64,000 nt of DNA from contig CBHTSZ010000004.1 of assembly GCA_966095765.1 (NCBI GenBank), forward strand, positions 62,001 to 126,000, read 5' to 3'. The stretch comes from CBHTSZ01 sp966095765. Lineage in GTDB: Bacteria; Patescibacteriota; Saccharimonadia; Saccharimonadales; Saccharimonadaceae. Shown in pieces: positions 17,107-25,822 of the stretch (within the stretch, counting starts at the first letter, position 1; each line of letters opens with the position of its first letter). Made by a program: the position numbers and the translations under genes. The notes under the pieces are model-generated. The model was not told where the DNA came from. It did no database searches and saw only the letters and a list, made by a program, of their open reading frames with translations.

Positions 17107-17373
17107 ATGATTACAAAAGAAGCTAAATCCAAGGCGATGAAAGACGCAGCTGTTCACAAGACTGACGTTGGCTCACCTCAGGTGCAGGCAGCAGTTCTGA
17201 CTGCTCGCATCAAAGAGATCACTGAGCACCTCAAGGCCAACAAGCACGACCACATGGCTCGTCGTGGCCTCATCCAGATGGTCGGTAAGCGCAAGAAACT
17301 TCTCAAATACCTCGAGAACAAAGACTTCGCCGCATACCAGGCAATCGTCGCCAAACTAGGACTCCGCAAGTAG
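17107..17373 (+). CDS. rpsO: 30S ribosomal protein S15
   Basis: 88 aa, the normal length, with the S15 signature spread over TDVGSPQVQAAVLTARI, EHLKANKHDHMARRGL and VGKRKKLLKYL. It binds the central domain of 16S rRNA and nucleates platform assembly. The mRNA seems leaderless, so the 5'-UTR autoregulation described in other bacteria has no room here. It is followed by its own terminator and then by pnp, the usual rpsO-pnp order. Confidence 0.97.
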   Translation: MITKEAKSKAMKDAAVHKTDVGSPQVQAAVLTARIKEITEHLKANKHDHMARRGLIQMVGKRKKLLKYLENKDFAAYQAIVAKLGLRK

Positions 17374-17388
17374 CGGGGTTCTTTTTTT
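17361..17388 (+). terminator. Terminator overlapping the end of rpsO
   Basis: ACTCCGC and GCGGGGT flank a 5-nt loop and are followed by seven T. The stem uses the last rpsO codons and the stop codon. Confidence 0.8.
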
Positions 17389-17415
17389 GTCGCTCATCCA
17401 CCCCTTGAAAGGTGC

Positions 17416-17421
17416 TATACT
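17416..17421 (+). promoter_or_regulatory. Extended -10 (TGC-TATACT) for pnp
   Basis: TATACT preceded by TGC, with no good -35. It lies downstream of the rpsO terminator and gives pnp its own ~90-nt leader. Confidence 0.6.
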
Positions 17422-17435
17422 AAAGAGGTAAATAC

Positions 17436-17497
17436 GCGGGCAGAGTGATAGATGCGTGTGCTTGAAGGATCGAGCACCCACACCTGTTACTCTCCGC
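17436..17497 (+). promoter_or_regulatory. Structured pnp 5' leader (two-part stem-loop)
   Basis: The outer stem pairs GCGG (17436-17439) with CCGC (17494-17497) and AGAGT with ACTCT. The inner hairpin pairs GTGCTT with GAGCAC around GAAGGATC. In E. coli the pnp leader hairpin is cut by RNase III and used for PNPase autoregulation. A similar role here is inferred from position only. Confidence 0.55.
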
Positions 17498-17520
17498 ACT
17501 AAATAGAGGAGGACATACCT

Positions 17521-19635
17521 ATGTCTACTATCAACCCGACCGGGAAAGAGATCATCTCTGTAACCGGTGATTTTTGTGGGCGACCACTCACCCTAGAAGT
17601 AAACCGCGTCGGTTTCCGTACGACTGCAAGTGTTATGGTTCGCTACGGCGACACTGTCGTACTCGGTACATCCATGGTGGGCGGCCGTCCGTCATACGCG
17701 ATGGATTATTTCCCGCTCAGCGTCGACTACGAAGAAAAAATGTATGCAGCTGGCAAGATTAGCGGCTCACGCTTCATCAAGCGCGAAGGCCGTCCATCAG
17801 ACGAGGCGATCCTGGTTGGCCGTCTCATCGACCGCCCGATCCGTCCGCTGTTCCCTAAGGGGTACCGCCAAGAGGTACAGGTAGTAGCAAGCGTGCTTTC
17901 TATGGACCCATCGTTCCGACCTGACATGGTTGGTATGATTGCGGCGAGCGCAGCACTCACTCTTACAGGCGCACCATTCGACGGTCCGGTAGCAGGCCTC
18001 CGTGTCGGCCGTGTTGACGGTCAGTTCAAGGCCTTCCTCAGCCCTGAAGAGCGCGAAGCGAGTGATCTCGACCTCGTGGTTGCCGGTATTGAATCAGGTG
18101 TCATGATGGTTGAAGCAGGGGCGAACGAAGTCTCTGAAGACGTCGTCGTCGACGCGATTGCCTGGGCGCACGAGCAGTTCCAGGTCGCGATCCAGCTTCA
18201 GCGAGAACTGGCTGAAAAAGTCGGCGTCACCGCACTTGAGTATGAGCTTGTTCTGCCAAATGAAGACATCCAAAAGGAAGTCGATGCATGGGTTGAGGGC
18301 AAGTTTGGTGAGGCGCTTCGCCGAGCCTACCCAGAACGCAACGAACTTATCTCTGATATCCGCAGCCAGTTCCACGAGGCAATGCTCGAGGAAAAGGGCG
18401 AAGAGTACGAAGCGCTCCGTGGTGAATACGACGAAGCATTCACCTCAGCGCTTCACAAAGACGTCCGCAAGGGCATCGTTGAAGACAACACCCGTCCTGA
18501 TGGCCGTGAACTCACCGAGATCCGTCCACTCAGTTCAGAGGTTGGTGTACTGCCACGCACTCACGGATCTAGTATCTTCACCCGTGGTGTGACCCAGGCA
18601 CTCAACATCGTGACCCTCGCGCCACTGAGCTACGCGCAGATCGTCGACACGATGGAAGTTAGTGACGGTGAACGCCGCTACATGCACCACTACAACGCCC
18701 CAGGTTACACTGTCGGTGAAATCCGCCGCCTCGGCTCGCCGGGTCGCCGTGAGATCGGTCACGGTTACCTCGCTGAGCGCGCGGTTATGGCTGTTCTGCC
18801 ATCTGAAGAAGACTTCCCATACGCGATTCGTTCCGTAACTGAGATCATGAGCCAGAACGGCTCCACTAGCATGGCGGCTACCTGTTCAAGCGTACTTGCC
18901 CTCATGGACGCCGGTGTACCGCTCAAGCGCCCAGTCTCTGGTATTGCTATGGGCCTCATGATGGATGGCGATAAGCCGTATGTCATGAGCGATATCGCCG
19001 ACGCAGAGGACTTTGCGGGTGACATGGACTTCAAGGTAACCGGTACGACCGAAGGTATCACGGCACTGCAGATGGACATGAAGGTTCACGGTCTGCCAGT
19101 TGAAGTACTTCGCAAAGCGCTCGAACAGGGACGTGACGGGCGTGCGCATATCCTCGAGCACATGCTCACGACTATCGCTGAGCCACGCATGAGCCTCAGC
19201 CCGTACGCACCACAGATCGAAAAGATCATGGTCAACCCAGAAAAGATCGGCGCCATCATCGGTAAGGGTGGTGAAACGATCAACAAGATCACCAGTGAGA
19301 CCGGTGCAGAAGTTGACATCAAAGACACCGGACTCGTGACTGTGGCTGCGACCGATCTCGATAGCATCAAGCGCGCGGTCGATTGGATCAAATCCCTCGT
19401 CGAAGAGCCAGAAGTCGGCAAGATCTACGAAGGTCCAGTCGTTAAGATCATGGAGTTTGGTGCCTTCGTCAACATCATGCCGGGCAAGGATGGTATGGTG
19501 CACATCTCACAGATGGCAGACCACCGTGTCGAAAACGTGACTGATGTTGTCAAAGAAGGCGACATCGTCCGCGTTAAATTAACCGCTATCGATGAGCGGG
19601 GCCGTCTCAACCTAAGCATGAAAGATGCCAAGTAA
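17521..19635 (+). CDS. pnp: Polynucleotide phosphorylase (704 aa)
   Basis: Full-length PNPase: first RNase PH domain (GRPSDEAILVGRLIDRPIRP), helical linker, second RNase PH domain (LPRTHGSSIFTRGVTQAL, GMMDGDK-type core near residue 480), KH domain (IGAIIGKGGETINKI) and S1 domain (EGPVVKIMEFGAFVNI). It degrades RNA from the 3' end with phosphate and, with RNase J encoded just downstream, forms the expected RNA-decay set. The start follows GAGGAGGA. The 3' end overlaps the UDG gene by 11 nt, so the two are co-transcribed. Confidence 0.97.
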   Translation: MSTINPTGKEIISVTGDFCGRPLTLEVNRVGFRTTASVMVRYGDTVVLGTSMVGGRPSYAMDYFPLSVDYEEKMYAAGKISGSRFIKREGRPSDEAILVGRLIDRPIRPLFPKGYRQEVQVVASVLSMDPSFRPDMVGMIAASAALTLTGAPFDGPVAGLRVGRVDGQFKAFLSPEEREASDLDLVVAGIESGVMMVEAGANEVSEDVVVDAIAWAHEQFQVAIQLQRELAEKVGVTALEYELVLPNEDIQKEVDAWVEGKFGEALRRAYPERNELISDIRSQFHEAMLEEKGEEYEALRGEYDEAFTSALHKDVRKGIVEDNTRPDGRELTEIRPLSSEVGVLPRTHGSSIFTRGVTQALNIVTLAPLSYAQIVDTMEVSDGERRYMHHYNAPGYTVGEIRRLGSPGRREIGHGYLAERAVMAVLPSEEDFPYAIRSVTEIMSQNGSTSMAATCSSVLALMDAGVPLKRPVSGIAMGLMMDGDKPYVMSDIADAEDFAGDMDFKVTGTTEGITALQMDMKVHGLPVEVLRKALEQGRDGRAHILEHMLTTIAEPRMSLSPYAPQIEKIMVNPEKIGAIIGKGGETINKITSETGAEVDIKDTGLVTVAATDLDSIKRAVDWIKSLVEEPEVGKIYEGPVVKIMEFGAFVNIMPGKDGMVHISQMADHRVENVTDVVKEGDIVRVKLTAIDERGRLNLSMKDAK

Positions 19636-20206
19636 GTTAGAGCTTCTCGAGCAGCTTAAGGCAGATATTCTTACTCAGAATATCTGCCCAGACCTCCGCG
19701 AGCAGGCTACACAACTAGTTTTAGGTGACGGGAATCCCGACGCCAACATCGTGTTTATCGGCGAAGCGCCCGGTAAGGCCGAGGACGAGCAGGGGCTTCC
19801 GTTCGTTGGTGCGAGTGGCAAGTTTTTAAACGAAATGCTGGCCGCCGCCGGGCTAGTCCGTTCCGATGTCTACATCACAAACATCGTGAAGTACCGTCCA
19901 CCGAACAACCGCGACCCGCTTCCAGAGGAAAAGCGCGCGTTTTGGCCGTTTCTGATGCGACAGCTGGAGGTTATCAATCCAAAAGTTATCATCACGCTCG
20001 GTCGGCACAGTATGGAGTGTTTTATCCCTGAGGCTAAAATCTCCCAGCAGCACGGCCAGGCTAAGCGCGTGAAATATCACGAACACGAGTTTCTCGTCAT
20101 CCCGCTCTACCATCCGGCGGCGGCACTTTATAACGGCTCGATGCGCCAAGTACTCGTCGATGATTTTCTTGCGGCCAAGGCTCTCGCAGACGGCGAACTT
20201 GTCTAA
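19625..20206 (+). CDS. udg: Family 4-type uracil-DNA glycosylase without Fe-S ligands (193 aa)
   Basis: Family 4 landmarks are clear: IVFIGEAPGKAEDEQGLPFV (motif 1), NIVKYRPPNNRDPLPEE, and PLYHPAAALYN (motif 2 His). It should remove uracil from DNA. The four cysteines that hold the 4Fe-4S cluster in family 4 enzymes are lost: the N-terminal CxxC aligns with N and P (one Cys nearby, out of register), KCRPP is KYRPP, and the last Cys is in AFWPF without Cys. The enzyme probably folds without a cluster. The start ATG lies inside the pnp 3' end. Confidence 0.9.
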   Translation: MPSKLELLEQLKADILTQNICPDLREQATQLVLGDGNPDANIVFIGEAPGKAEDEQGLPFVGASGKFLNEMLAAAGLVRSDVYITNIVKYRPPNNRDPLPEEKRAFWPFLMRQLEVINPKVIITLGRHSMECFIPEAKISQQHGQAKRVKYHEHEFLVIPLYHPAAALYNGSMRQVLVDDFLAAKALADGELV

Positions 20207-20227
20207 ACAGGGGTGACGTGCTATACT
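20199..20227 (+). promoter_or_regulatory. RNase J promoter TTGTCT-17-TATACT
   Basis: TTGTCT (20199-20204) and TATACT (20222-20227) are 17 nt apart at the end of the UDG gene. A ~110-nt leader follows with a direct repeat AACTTTTGA and a Shine-Dalgarno AAAGGAAA before ATG 20344. Confidence 0.65.
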
Positions 20228-20343
20228 AAGGTCAACTTTTGAGCAGCGGAGAGTAGCGGCCGAAACTTCTATCTCCAACCCCTTCAAACTGACGCTAGAT
20301 AAACTTTTGATATAACTCAAAAAGAAAGGAAATAACTAAACAT

Positions 20344-22554
20344 ATGGGTCAACGTAGACTCGCAGGCCCGCAAAAGGACGACATGTCCAAGCGGCCTAAC
20401 AACCAACAACCACGCAAAAAATCAGACAACACCGTCCTGAATAACACCAATACTCGCCGCGGCGAAGTATTCCGCGCGCAGCGCAGAACATCGGAGAACG
20501 TCAATGTTCGAGCCAGCCAGCACGTCATCGATATTCCGGTAAACAAGTCACGCTACAACGGCTACGGCGGCAATCAGTTCAGCCTCGCTGACATGAAGCG
20601 TCAGCGCGCTAACCCGAACCGTCCAAGCCTCCGCGTCATCCCGCTCGGTGGTCTCGGTGAAATGGGTATCGGCAAGAACATGATGGCCCTTGAGTACGAC
20701 CAGGACATTATTATCATCGATATGGGCTTCCTGTTCCCAGGCGGTGACTACCCAGGCATCAACTACATTACGCCGGACATTACCTACCTCGAGGAAAACA
20801 AGCACAAGGTGCGCGGTATAGTCTTTACGCACGGTCACCTCGACCACATCGGTGCGTTCCGCCACATCATTCACAAGATTCCAGCACCGGTTTACGGTAG
20901 CAAGTTCACCCTCGGCATGGTCGAAAAGACCATGGAAGAGGCAACATCAGGTTACACTCCTGAGTACCACGTCATGGATCCGGAAGCACACGAGCGCGTC
21001 CAGCTCGGTGACAGCTTTAATATCGAACTGGTCCGCGTGAACCACTCGATCCCAGACGCAACCGCAGTTGTCGTGCGCACCCCAGTTGGTAACGTCATCG
21101 ACACTGGTGACTGGCGCTTTGAAGACAATCCAGTTGACGGTAAGAAGTTCGACCTCGAACGTCTCACCGAAATCGCCACCAAAGAGGGTGTGCTCCTCCT
21201 CATGAATGAATCGACCAACTGTGAGTCTGAGGGTACGCACCACCACGGTGAGTTTGATATCCAGGCGAGCTTCGGTCAGATCATGGAGAGTTACCCGAAC
21301 AACCGACTTATTCTCTCAACCTTCTCGAGCCAGATCCACCGTATCCAGTTGATCCTCGATGAAGCTAAGAAACACGGCCGCAAAGTCGCTTTTGCCGGCT
21401 ACAGCATGATTCAGAACGTCGAGCTCGCGCTCCGTACGGGCACGATCAAAGTACCAAAAGACACCGTCGTAAAGATGGAAGACCTCGTCAAGCAACCTGA
21501 CGGCAAGGTGCTCCTCGTCTGTACTGGTTCACAGGGTGAGTTCAACGCCGTACTTAACCGTATGGCGAGCGGTGCACACAAGCACATCAAGGTGAAGAGT
21601 ACCGACGTCGTTGTCTTTAGCTCAAACCCGATCCCAGGTAACGAAAAGTACGTCGTCCGTACCGTTGACGGCCTGATGCGCGAGGGAAGCGACGTCATCC
21701 AGAACGGCAAGAGCCACCTCACCGGGGTCGGTCCGATCCACCTCTCGGGTCACGGTTACTACGATGACCACGTCAAGCTGATCACTGCGATCAACCCAAC
21801 ATACTACCTGCCGATTCACGGTGAGTTCCACATGCTGCACCACAACGCGGTCCTCGCCGAAAAAGAATGTGCGATCCCTAAGGACAACATCTTTGTCTGT
21901 GACTCAGGTGACGTTGTTGAGTTCTATCACGACGGCAGTGCCAAGAAGACCGGTCGCGTGCCAGTCGGTGGTGTCATGTATGACGACTCTGGAGCGGAAG
22001 TCTCCGAGGTCGTCCTCAAGGACCGTATCCACATGAGCCACGAAGGTATGTTTGTCGTTGTGTTGACTGTAGCGCGTGGTAACGGCCGCTTACTCACCAG
22101 TCCGGACATCATCTCACGCGGTTTCATCTACCTGCGCGATAGCGAGGAACTCATGAACCTCATCCGCCAGTACCTCAAGCAGAAAGTCGCCCGTTCATTT
22201 GGTGGCCGCAAGGTTGACATGGACCAGCTCAAGAAGGAGCTCAAGGACGAGATCACTCACATCCTCTACGACCAGACTCGTCGTACTCCGATCGTGATCC
22301 CGGTTATCAACGAGATTGGTGTTGGCGGTGGTCAGCAGCAGGGTGGTAGCGGTGGCCAACAGCGTCAAGGCCAGAACGGCCAACGTCGCGGTAACGGCGG
22401 AGCTCAGCGCCCAGCCGGACGTCCACAGCCACAGGCTCGACCGGTCGTCGATGTTGCTGGCGGTGAGAAAGTAGTCCAGGCACCAGTGTTGCCTGAGTTG
22501 CAGCACCAGCCTTTTGCTCAGCAGCCGGAAAACAAGCACATCCGCGAAGTCTAA
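20344..22554 (+). CDS. rnj: Ribonuclease J (736 aa)
   Basis: Beta-CASP metallo-beta-lactamase ribonuclease: LRVIPLGGLGEMGIGKN, the metal motif FTHGHLDHIGAF (~residues 163-174), STFSSQIHRIQ and VGPIHLSGHGYYDDHVKL, with a C-terminal domain ending near residue 660. It has a basic ~95-residue N-terminal extension and a Gln/Gly/Pro-rich disordered tail of ~75 residues, both probably RNA- or partner-binding. It has endonuclease and 5'-3' exonuclease activity in RNA decay. An in-frame ATG at 20383 is a possible second start. Confidence 0.95.
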   Translation: MGQRRLAGPQKDDMSKRPNNQQPRKKSDNTVLNNTNTRRGEVFRAQRRTSENVNVRASQHVIDIPVNKSRYNGYGGNQFSLADMKRQRANPNRPSLRVIPLGGLGEMGIGKNMMALEYDQDIIIIDMGFLFPGGDYPGINYITPDITYLEENKHKVRGIVFTHGHLDHIGAFRHIIHKIPAPVYGSKFTLGMVEKTMEEATSGYTPEYHVMDPEAHERVQLGDSFNIELVRVNHSIPDATAVVVRTPVGNVIDTGDWRFEDNPVDGKKFDLERLTEIATKEGVLLLMNESTNCESEGTHHHGEFDIQASFGQIMESYPNNRLILSTFSSQIHRIQLILDEAKKHGRKVAFAGYSMIQNVELALRTGTIKVPKDTVVKMEDLVKQPDGKVLLVCTGSQGEFNAVLNRMASGAHKHIKVKSTDVVVFSSNPIPGNEKYVVRTVDGLMREGSDVIQNGKSHLTGVGPIHLSGHGYYDDHVKLITAINPTYYLPIHGEFHMLHHNAVLAEKECAIPKDNIFVCDSGDVVEFYHDGSAKKTGRVPVGGVMYDDSGAEVSEVVLKDRIHMSHEGMFVVVLTVARGNGRLLTSPDIISRGFIYLRDSEELMNLIRQYLKQKVARSFGGRKVDMDQLKKELKDEITHILYDQTRRTPIVIPVINEIGVGGGQQQGGSGGQQRQGQNGQRRGNGGAQRPAGRPQPQARPVVDVAGGEKVVQAPVLPELQHQPFAQQPENKHIREV

Positions 22555-22570
22555 TCGTAGATTTCTCGAA

Positions 22571-22605
22571 AACAAAAGAGCCCCGCACCGCGGAGCTCTT
22601 TTGTT
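22571..22605. terminator. Bidirectional terminator between convergent genes
   Basis: AACAAAAGAGC (22571-22581) pairs with GCTCTTTTGTT (22595-22605), and a GC-rich inner loop can pair further. It serves RNase J on the plus strand and the 22626 gene on the minus strand. Confidence 0.8.
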
Positions 22606-22625
22606 AGAGCTCGACGCGGACGGGG

Positions 22626-23135
22626 CTATTGGTTGAAGATGTCGATCGAAAGAACGGTGCCGACCTCGATGGTGGCAACGTCCTCGAACATGCGCGGCGG
22701 CAGCTTGAAGCTGAGTACTCGACCGACCATGATCGATGTGCAAGTGATCTGCTTCTCGATGACGGGCTCTGCGCGATCGAGTATGCATCGCTCGAGGTCG
22801 AGAGTCGCCTTGGCGAGCCCTGTAAGGAGCGTCCGTCGCGGTGATTGCGCCACTTGCTCCTCCAGCTTGGCCTCGACGGCCGACAGCTTGGCATGTGCCG
22901 TGTCAAGTCGTTCACGGAGCTCTTTCCGCCGCGCTGTCATCGGGGCGATCAACTCTGGGTTGGAGTCGATGACTGGGGAGAGGGCGGGATAGCCGTTGAT
23001 AACTAGCCCTTCCGGGTGGAATACCGCGAGTATGGGCACCTGGTCGGTACTGATTAGCGCGTAGCTACCGTCAGTAACTGGCAACCGTGCAATTAAGCGA
23101 GGGCCGGTTTGGCCCTCAAACATCTCAAGGGGCAT
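22626..23135 (-). CDS. Hypothetical soluble protein with central coiled coil (169 aa)
   Basis: The N-terminal half is beta-rich (GPRLIARLPVTDGSYALIS, then VPILAVFHPEGLVINGYP). A charged helical stretch (RRKELRERLDTAHAKLSAVE) and a C-terminal beta region (IMVGRVLSFKLPPRMFEDVA) follow. There is no signal peptide or membrane helix. A strong AAGGAGGTGA Shine-Dalgarno precedes the ATG. Codon use looks a little richer in G+C than the neighbours. It is divergent from ftsK across a region dense in inverted repeats. I do not recognise the family. Confidence 0.7.
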   Translation of the reverse strand: MPLEMFEGQTGPRLIARLPVTDGSYALISTDQVPILAVFHPEGLVINGYPALSPVIDSNPELIAPMTARRKELRERLDTAHAKLSAVEAKLEEQVAQSPRRTLLTGLAKATLDLERCILDRAEPVIEKQITCTSIMVGRVLSFKLPPRMFEDVATIEVGTVLSIDIFNQ

Positions 23136-23201
23136 CGCCCTTCACCTCCTTCTATGTACGAGAAAAGCGATTGTATCCACTCTAGGCAGAGCGGGGTGGT
23201 A

Positions 23202-23293
23202 ATGCAAGCATAACTTTCTTGCATTTTGTAGCAAATTATGCTACAATAAAAGGGTAAGCAGATATCGACAGGGTAGTACCCGATATCTATAAT
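23202..23293 (+). promoter_or_regulatory. ftsK upstream region: two promoters and three inverted repeats
   Basis: Promoter 1 is TTGCAT (23219-23224)-17-TACAAT (23242-23247). Promoter 2 is TCGACA (23265-23270)-17-TATAAT (23288-23293), ending 12 nt before the ftsK ATG. Perfect inverted repeats overlap them: ATGCAAG/CTTGCAT (23202-23208, 23218-23224), TGTAGCA/TGCTACA (23227-23233, 23239-23245) and GATATCG/CGATATC (23261-23267, 23281-23287). They look like operators; the regulator is unknown. Confidence 0.65.
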
Positions 23294-23305
23294 GAAATCT
23301 GATAT

Positions 23306-25498
23306 ATGGCAAAAAAGAAAAAGCGCGCAAGCAAGAAATCTAAACCGGTCGCAACGCATACGCTGCCGGATGGCTTTTGGCCGCAAGTCGGAGCAGTAGT
23401 CCTCGTTGTCCTCGCGCTACTCCTCGCACTTGGCATTTTTGGAAGTGGCGGTCCGTTCCCCGAGGCAACGTACGGTGTCGGAAAGGCGCTGTTTGGCTGG
23501 GCGGTATTTATCTTGCCGCTTCTGTTTATCTACCGAGCCGTGCAGATCTTTAAGGCCGATAACAACAAAGTTCCTGCAGTCGTTACTGGAGCAACCGTCC
23601 TTTTCATGGTAGTGGCAAGTGGTTTCGTCCAGCTCATGCAGGTCAATCCAGCTGCCTTCAGCCCTATTCACGAAGATGGCGGCATCGTTGGCTGGCTCTA
23701 TGCACAGGCAGCGCTGACCGTCGTGGAACCGCAGATCGGTGCGCTCGTGAGCGTCATCATCCTGCTCATCACGAGCCTGTTTGTGCTCAGCGTTGAGCCA
23801 CGAGCGGTCATTGACTGGTTTGTCAGCCTCTTTAAGCGCGAAGACAGCCCGCTTATCAAAGCAAATGCTGCGATCGCTGAGAAGGCTGCTGCTGTCCAGT
23901 TGCCAACAAAGAGCATCGGCGAGCTCAAGCTCAACCAGGGCGTGCCAACCGTCGACGCCAGTGGCGACGAGGAAAAGAAAGGCCGTCTCAGCAGCCTCCG
24001 GAACAGCATCCAAGCTGATAAGGCAGCCGAAGAGCAGAGCGCCCTCACAAGTACCACCGACCCTGACTGGGAAGGTCCTGGTCTCGATATCCTCGAGAAA
24101 AAGCAAAAGCCAGCCGATGCCGGTGACGTGAAACATAACGCCCAGATCATCCAGGATACGCTCGGCGAGTTTGGTATCGACGTCGAGATGGAGGGCGCTA
24201 ACATCGGTCCAAAGGTGACCCAGTACACCCTCAAACCGCCAAGCGGTGTGAAGCTGACCCGCATCACCCAACTCGAGACGAATATTGCCCTGAACCTTGC
24301 GGCCCAAGCTCTTAGGATCGAAGCGCCGATCCCTGGTCAGCGCGCCGTTGGTATCGAGGTGCCAAACCGCAAAGCGGCAGACGTTCGCCTCTACGGTATC
24401 CTGAGCGCCCGACAGTGGACTGGCAACTCTGAGCCACTCGCCTTTGCGGTTGGTAAGGATATTGCTGGTGACGCCGTGGTCGGTGAGCTCAATAAGATGC
24501 CGCACCTCCTCATCGCTGGTCAGACCGGTTCTGGTAAGTCCGTCATGATCAATACGCTCCTGACGAGCCTCCTGTACCGCAATAGCCCGTCTGACATGCG
24601 CCTTATCCTCGTCGACCCGAAGCAGGTTGAAATGGCGCCGTACGAAGATATTCCGCACCTGCTGACACCCATCATCACCGAACCAGAGAAGACTATCAGC
24701 GCCCTCAAGTGGGCGGTGAACGAGATGGAGCGTCGCTATAGCCTCCTCGCCGAGCAGAAGCTCCGTGACATCAAGACGTTCAACCAAAAGAACTCTGAGG
24801 AAGCCATGCCGTACATCGTTATCGTTATCGATGAGCTCGCCGACCTCATGATGGTTGCAGCCCGCGACGTTGAGGCGCTCATCGTCCGTCTCGCGCAAAA
24901 GGCCCGTGCCGTCGGTATCCACCTCGTGCTCGCGACCCAGCGTCCATCTGTCGACGTTATTACCGGTCTTATCAAGGCTAACGTGCCAGCCCGCATTGCC
25001 TTTACTGTGGCGTCTCAAGTTGACTCACGCACGATCCTCGACCAGGTTGGAGCAGAGAAACTGCTCGGTCAAGGCGACATGCTGATGCTCACACCTGCTA
25101 TGAGCAAACCAAAGCGTATCCAGGGTGCCTGGGTGACCGACGACGAGGTCGTCAAGATCACCGACCATCTCCGTCTCCAACGACCACCACAGTACGACGA
25201 TGAGATCGTTGCGCAGCCGGTTCAGCTCAACGGCAAGGGCGGTATCGTCATGGACCACGACGCTGGCTCAGGTGACGACGACATGTACAAGGATGCTGTC
25301 CGCGTCGTTGTCGAAGCCGGCAAAGCTTCTACCTCACTCCTGCAGCGACGTTTGCGCATCGGCTATGGCCGTGCGGCTCGTATCATCGAAGAGATGGAAG
25401 AGCAGGGTATCGTTGGTGCTGCCAGCGGCTCAAAGCCACGAGACGTGCTCATCACGAGCGTTGACGACCTGTACGGCACGAATGAGGACACAGTTTAA
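23306..25498 (+). CDS. ftsK: DNA translocase FtsK/SpoIIIE (730 aa)
   Basis: There are four N-terminal membrane helices (~residues 18-160), a linker, then the motor: LLIAGQTGSGKSVMINTLL (P-loop, ~residues 403-421), VIDELADLMM (Walker B) and VLATQRPSVDVITGLIKANV, and a C-terminal winged-helix gamma domain (LLQRRLRIGYGRAARIIEEM). It pumps chromosomal DNA through the closing septum and promotes dimer resolution with a Xer recombinase; one is encoded at 52539-53459. Length is normal for SpoIIIE-type proteins. The stop overlaps the next start (TAATG). Confidence 0.96.
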   Translation: MAKKKKRASKKSKPVATHTLPDGFWPQVGAVVLVVLALLLALGIFGSGGPFPEATYGVGKALFGWAVFILPLLFIYRAVQIFKADNNKVPAVVTGATVLFMVVASGFVQLMQVNPAAFSPIHEDGGIVGWLYAQAALTVVEPQIGALVSVIILLITSLFVLSVEPRAVIDWFVSLFKREDSPLIKANAAIAEKAAAVQLPTKSIGELKLNQGVPTVDASGDEEKKGRLSSLRNSIQADKAAEEQSALTSTTDPDWEGPGLDILEKKQKPADAGDVKHNAQIIQDTLGEFGIDVEMEGANIGPKVTQYTLKPPSGVKLTRITQLETNIALNLAAQALRIEAPIPGQRAVGIEVPNRKAADVRLYGILSARQWTGNSEPLAFAVGKDIAGDAVVGELNKMPHLLIAGQTGSGKSVMINTLLTSLLYRNSPSDMRLILVDPKQVEMAPYEDIPHLLTPIITEPEKTISALKWAVNEMERRYSLLAEQKLRDIKTFNQKNSEEAMPYIVIVIDELADLMMVAARDVEALIVRLAQKARAVGIHLVLATQRPSVDVITGLIKANVPARIAFTVASQVDSRTILDQVGAEKLLGQGDMLMLTPAMSKPKRIQGAWVTDDEVVKITDHLRLQRPPQYDDEIVAQPVQLNGKGGIVMDHDAGSGDDDMYKDAVRVVVEAGKASTSLLQRRLRIGYGRAARIIEEMEEQGIVGAASGSKPRDVLITSVDDLYGTNEDTV

Positions 25499-25746
25499 TG
25501 CAAGCCTGGCATATTTTTGCCGGTTTCCCGTGTCGAGTTTGGGCTGATAACAAGGAAATAGGTCTTACACTTCTAGCGTTCATAGGAGCTGCGGCAATTG
25601 TTCTATGGCTCGTCAAGAATCGTATGAGCGTTAGAGTATTCCATCGTTCACTTATTGGTCTCGGTGTCACTATAGGTCTGTTCTTGGGAGGGTGGGCATT
25701 TGCATATCTTTACCTCTTTTGTACGGGTAAAGTAATATTTTGGTAG
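25498..25746 (+). CDS. Small two-helix membrane protein (82 aa)
   Basis: Two hydrophobic segments (GLTLLAFIGAAAIVLWLV and LIGLGVTIGLFLGGWAFAYL) are separated by the basic loop KNRMSVRVFHR. Translation is coupled to ftsK through TAATG. Its composition is more A+T-rich than ftsK. Unknown function; co-transcription suggests a septum or membrane role. Confidence 0.65.
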   Translation: MQAWHIFAGFPCRVWADNKEIGLTLLAFIGAAAIVLWLVKNRMSVRVFHRSLIGLGVTIGLFLGGWAFAYLYLFCTGKVIFW

Positions 25747-25747
25747 T

Positions 25748-25763
25748 AAAACGCTTGCGTTTT
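25748..25763 (+). terminator. Weak hairpin AAAACG-CTTG-CGTTTT
   Basis: A perfect 6-bp stem with a T-rich 3' arm directly after the 82-aa gene. It may terminate the ftsK transcript, but the stem is short. Confidence 0.4.
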
Positions 25764-25822
25764 CGCTAGCGGGAGCGTATACCGGAGATAGAAGCAGTCT
25801 CTAACACCAAAAAGGTAAACAG

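Noticed and set aside
23417..25018. 533-aa reverse-strand ORF over ftsK
   Set aside because: It lies antisense to an unmistakable FtsK. Its composition is rich in His, Asp and Glu from reverse-complemented codons, and it has no motif.
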